Of a stretch of 64,000 nucleotides of DNA, positions 63,765 to 64,000 are shown one piece after another. Source of the stretch: Phytophthora hibernalis. Its lineage: Eukaryota > Oomycota > Peronosporomycetes > Peronosporales > Peronosporaceae. Below the pieces are notes generated by a model. That model saw only the letters and a program-made list of their open reading frames with translations. It ran no database searches and was not told where the DNA came from. Position numbers and translations under genes: made by a program. The stretch spans positions 744,001-808,000 of the forward strand of contig JAAKBF010000024.1 of the NCBI GenBank assembly GCA_012656075.1. Direction: 5' to 3'. Within the stretch, counting starts at the first letter, position 1. Every line of letters begins with the position of its first letter.

Positions 63765-64000
63765 GGGATCAGCTCACCTCTGACTAATGGGGCTGACTTT
63801 CGAATGGTCAGTTTGACTAATTAGTCTTGAGCTCAAGTGGCCAGAGCGCAATCAGGTGGGACAACGATACGTGTAATAGCGACACGTCATACGAATGCTC
63901 GATGTTGGGCAGCTGTTCCCTTTGTATTTTTTGTGGTGTCATGTGTTCATGAGCGGCCTATCCACTGGATAATCCAGGGGAAGGTGTTGGGAATCCCTAA
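63765..64000. other. Upstream flank of the last gene
   Basis: Non-coding 236 bases to the right edge, containing the presumed promoter of the 63764 gene. It contains a direct repeat of GACTAAT near 63781 and 63813. No other signal was recognised. Confidence 0.4.

Noticed and set aside
1..64000. Secreted RXLR- or Crinkler-type effector genes
   Set aside because: Looked for a signal peptide followed by RXLR-EER or LFLAK motifs in the translated frames and found none.
1..64000. CRISPR array, bacterial operons, ribosome binding sites
   Set aside because: No regularly spaced repeats; gene content and introns are eukaryotic.

Overview
The window looks like nuclear DNA of an oomycete, most likely a Phytophthora-type (Peronosporales) genome. 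The evidence is: multi-copy START-domain proteins ending in a degenerate FYVE-type zinc finger; a second multi-copy family with a basic coiled-coil N-terminus and a START-like C-terminal half (of the kind often auto-named 'M96 mating-specific protein' in oomycetes); an oomycete-type multi-pass membrane protein; short GT-AG introns; and a eukaryotic transposon load (FAR1/MULE, Tc1/mariner, PIF/Harbinger, Ty1/copia, LINE). No rRNA gene, secure tRNA gene, CRISPR array, bacterial operon or virus was seen.

Layout. 1-12 kb holds five START-FYVE genes plus one fragment: three close relatives on the minus strand (<1-1232, 2171-3453, 5289-6737), then an inverted pair of a second subtype (8330-9761 plus, 10612-11900 minus) with a decayed sixth copy between them. 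13.7-30.4 kb is dominated by the coiled-coil/START-like family: minus copies at 13680-14944, 22228-23483, 25708-27042 and 29083-30322, a plus copy at 24133-25410, and two relics at 27390-28938. The 13.7-16.0 kb block (gene, divergent promoter, start of a neighbour) is a diverged duplicate of 22.2-24.4 kb, and a broken MULE carrying FAR1-like, transposase, SWIM and Ulp1-type protease parts (16.8-20.7 kb) lies between the copies. 30.6-37.6 kb is a transposon graveyard: fold-back repeats, tandem repeats, a 2.2-kb Tc1/mariner relic, a nearly intact 1.5-kb DDE transposon with 43-bp terminal repeats, and a LINE 3' end. 37.6-43.7 kb is poor in recognisable genes apart from a broken SET-domain gene and one unknown gene. 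Two more coiled-coil/START genes lie at 43743-47099, a PIF/Harbinger pair at 49.3-51.7 kb, a copia element at 52769-56786, the membrane protein at 57773-59543, and two final coiled-coil/START genes at 60625-63764.

State of the genes. Only three cellular genes read open as given (<1-1232, which runs off the edge; 5289-6737; 25708-27042). Most others have one or a few frame changes of 1-2 bases, nearly all readable as deletions and many in mononucleotide runs, while family conservation continues on both sides. That pattern fits homopolymer errors of an unpolished long-read assembly at least as well as real pseudogenes, so genes with only such lesions are typed CDS with the lesion stated. Copies with nonsense codons or heavy decay are typed pseudogene.

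How the genes may work together. Both large families carry START-like lipid-binding folds. In one it is coupled to a membrane-lipid-type finger and in the other to a bZIP-like helix, so the locus looks like a birth-and-death cluster of lipid-sensing or regulatory proteins. That is inference from architecture only.
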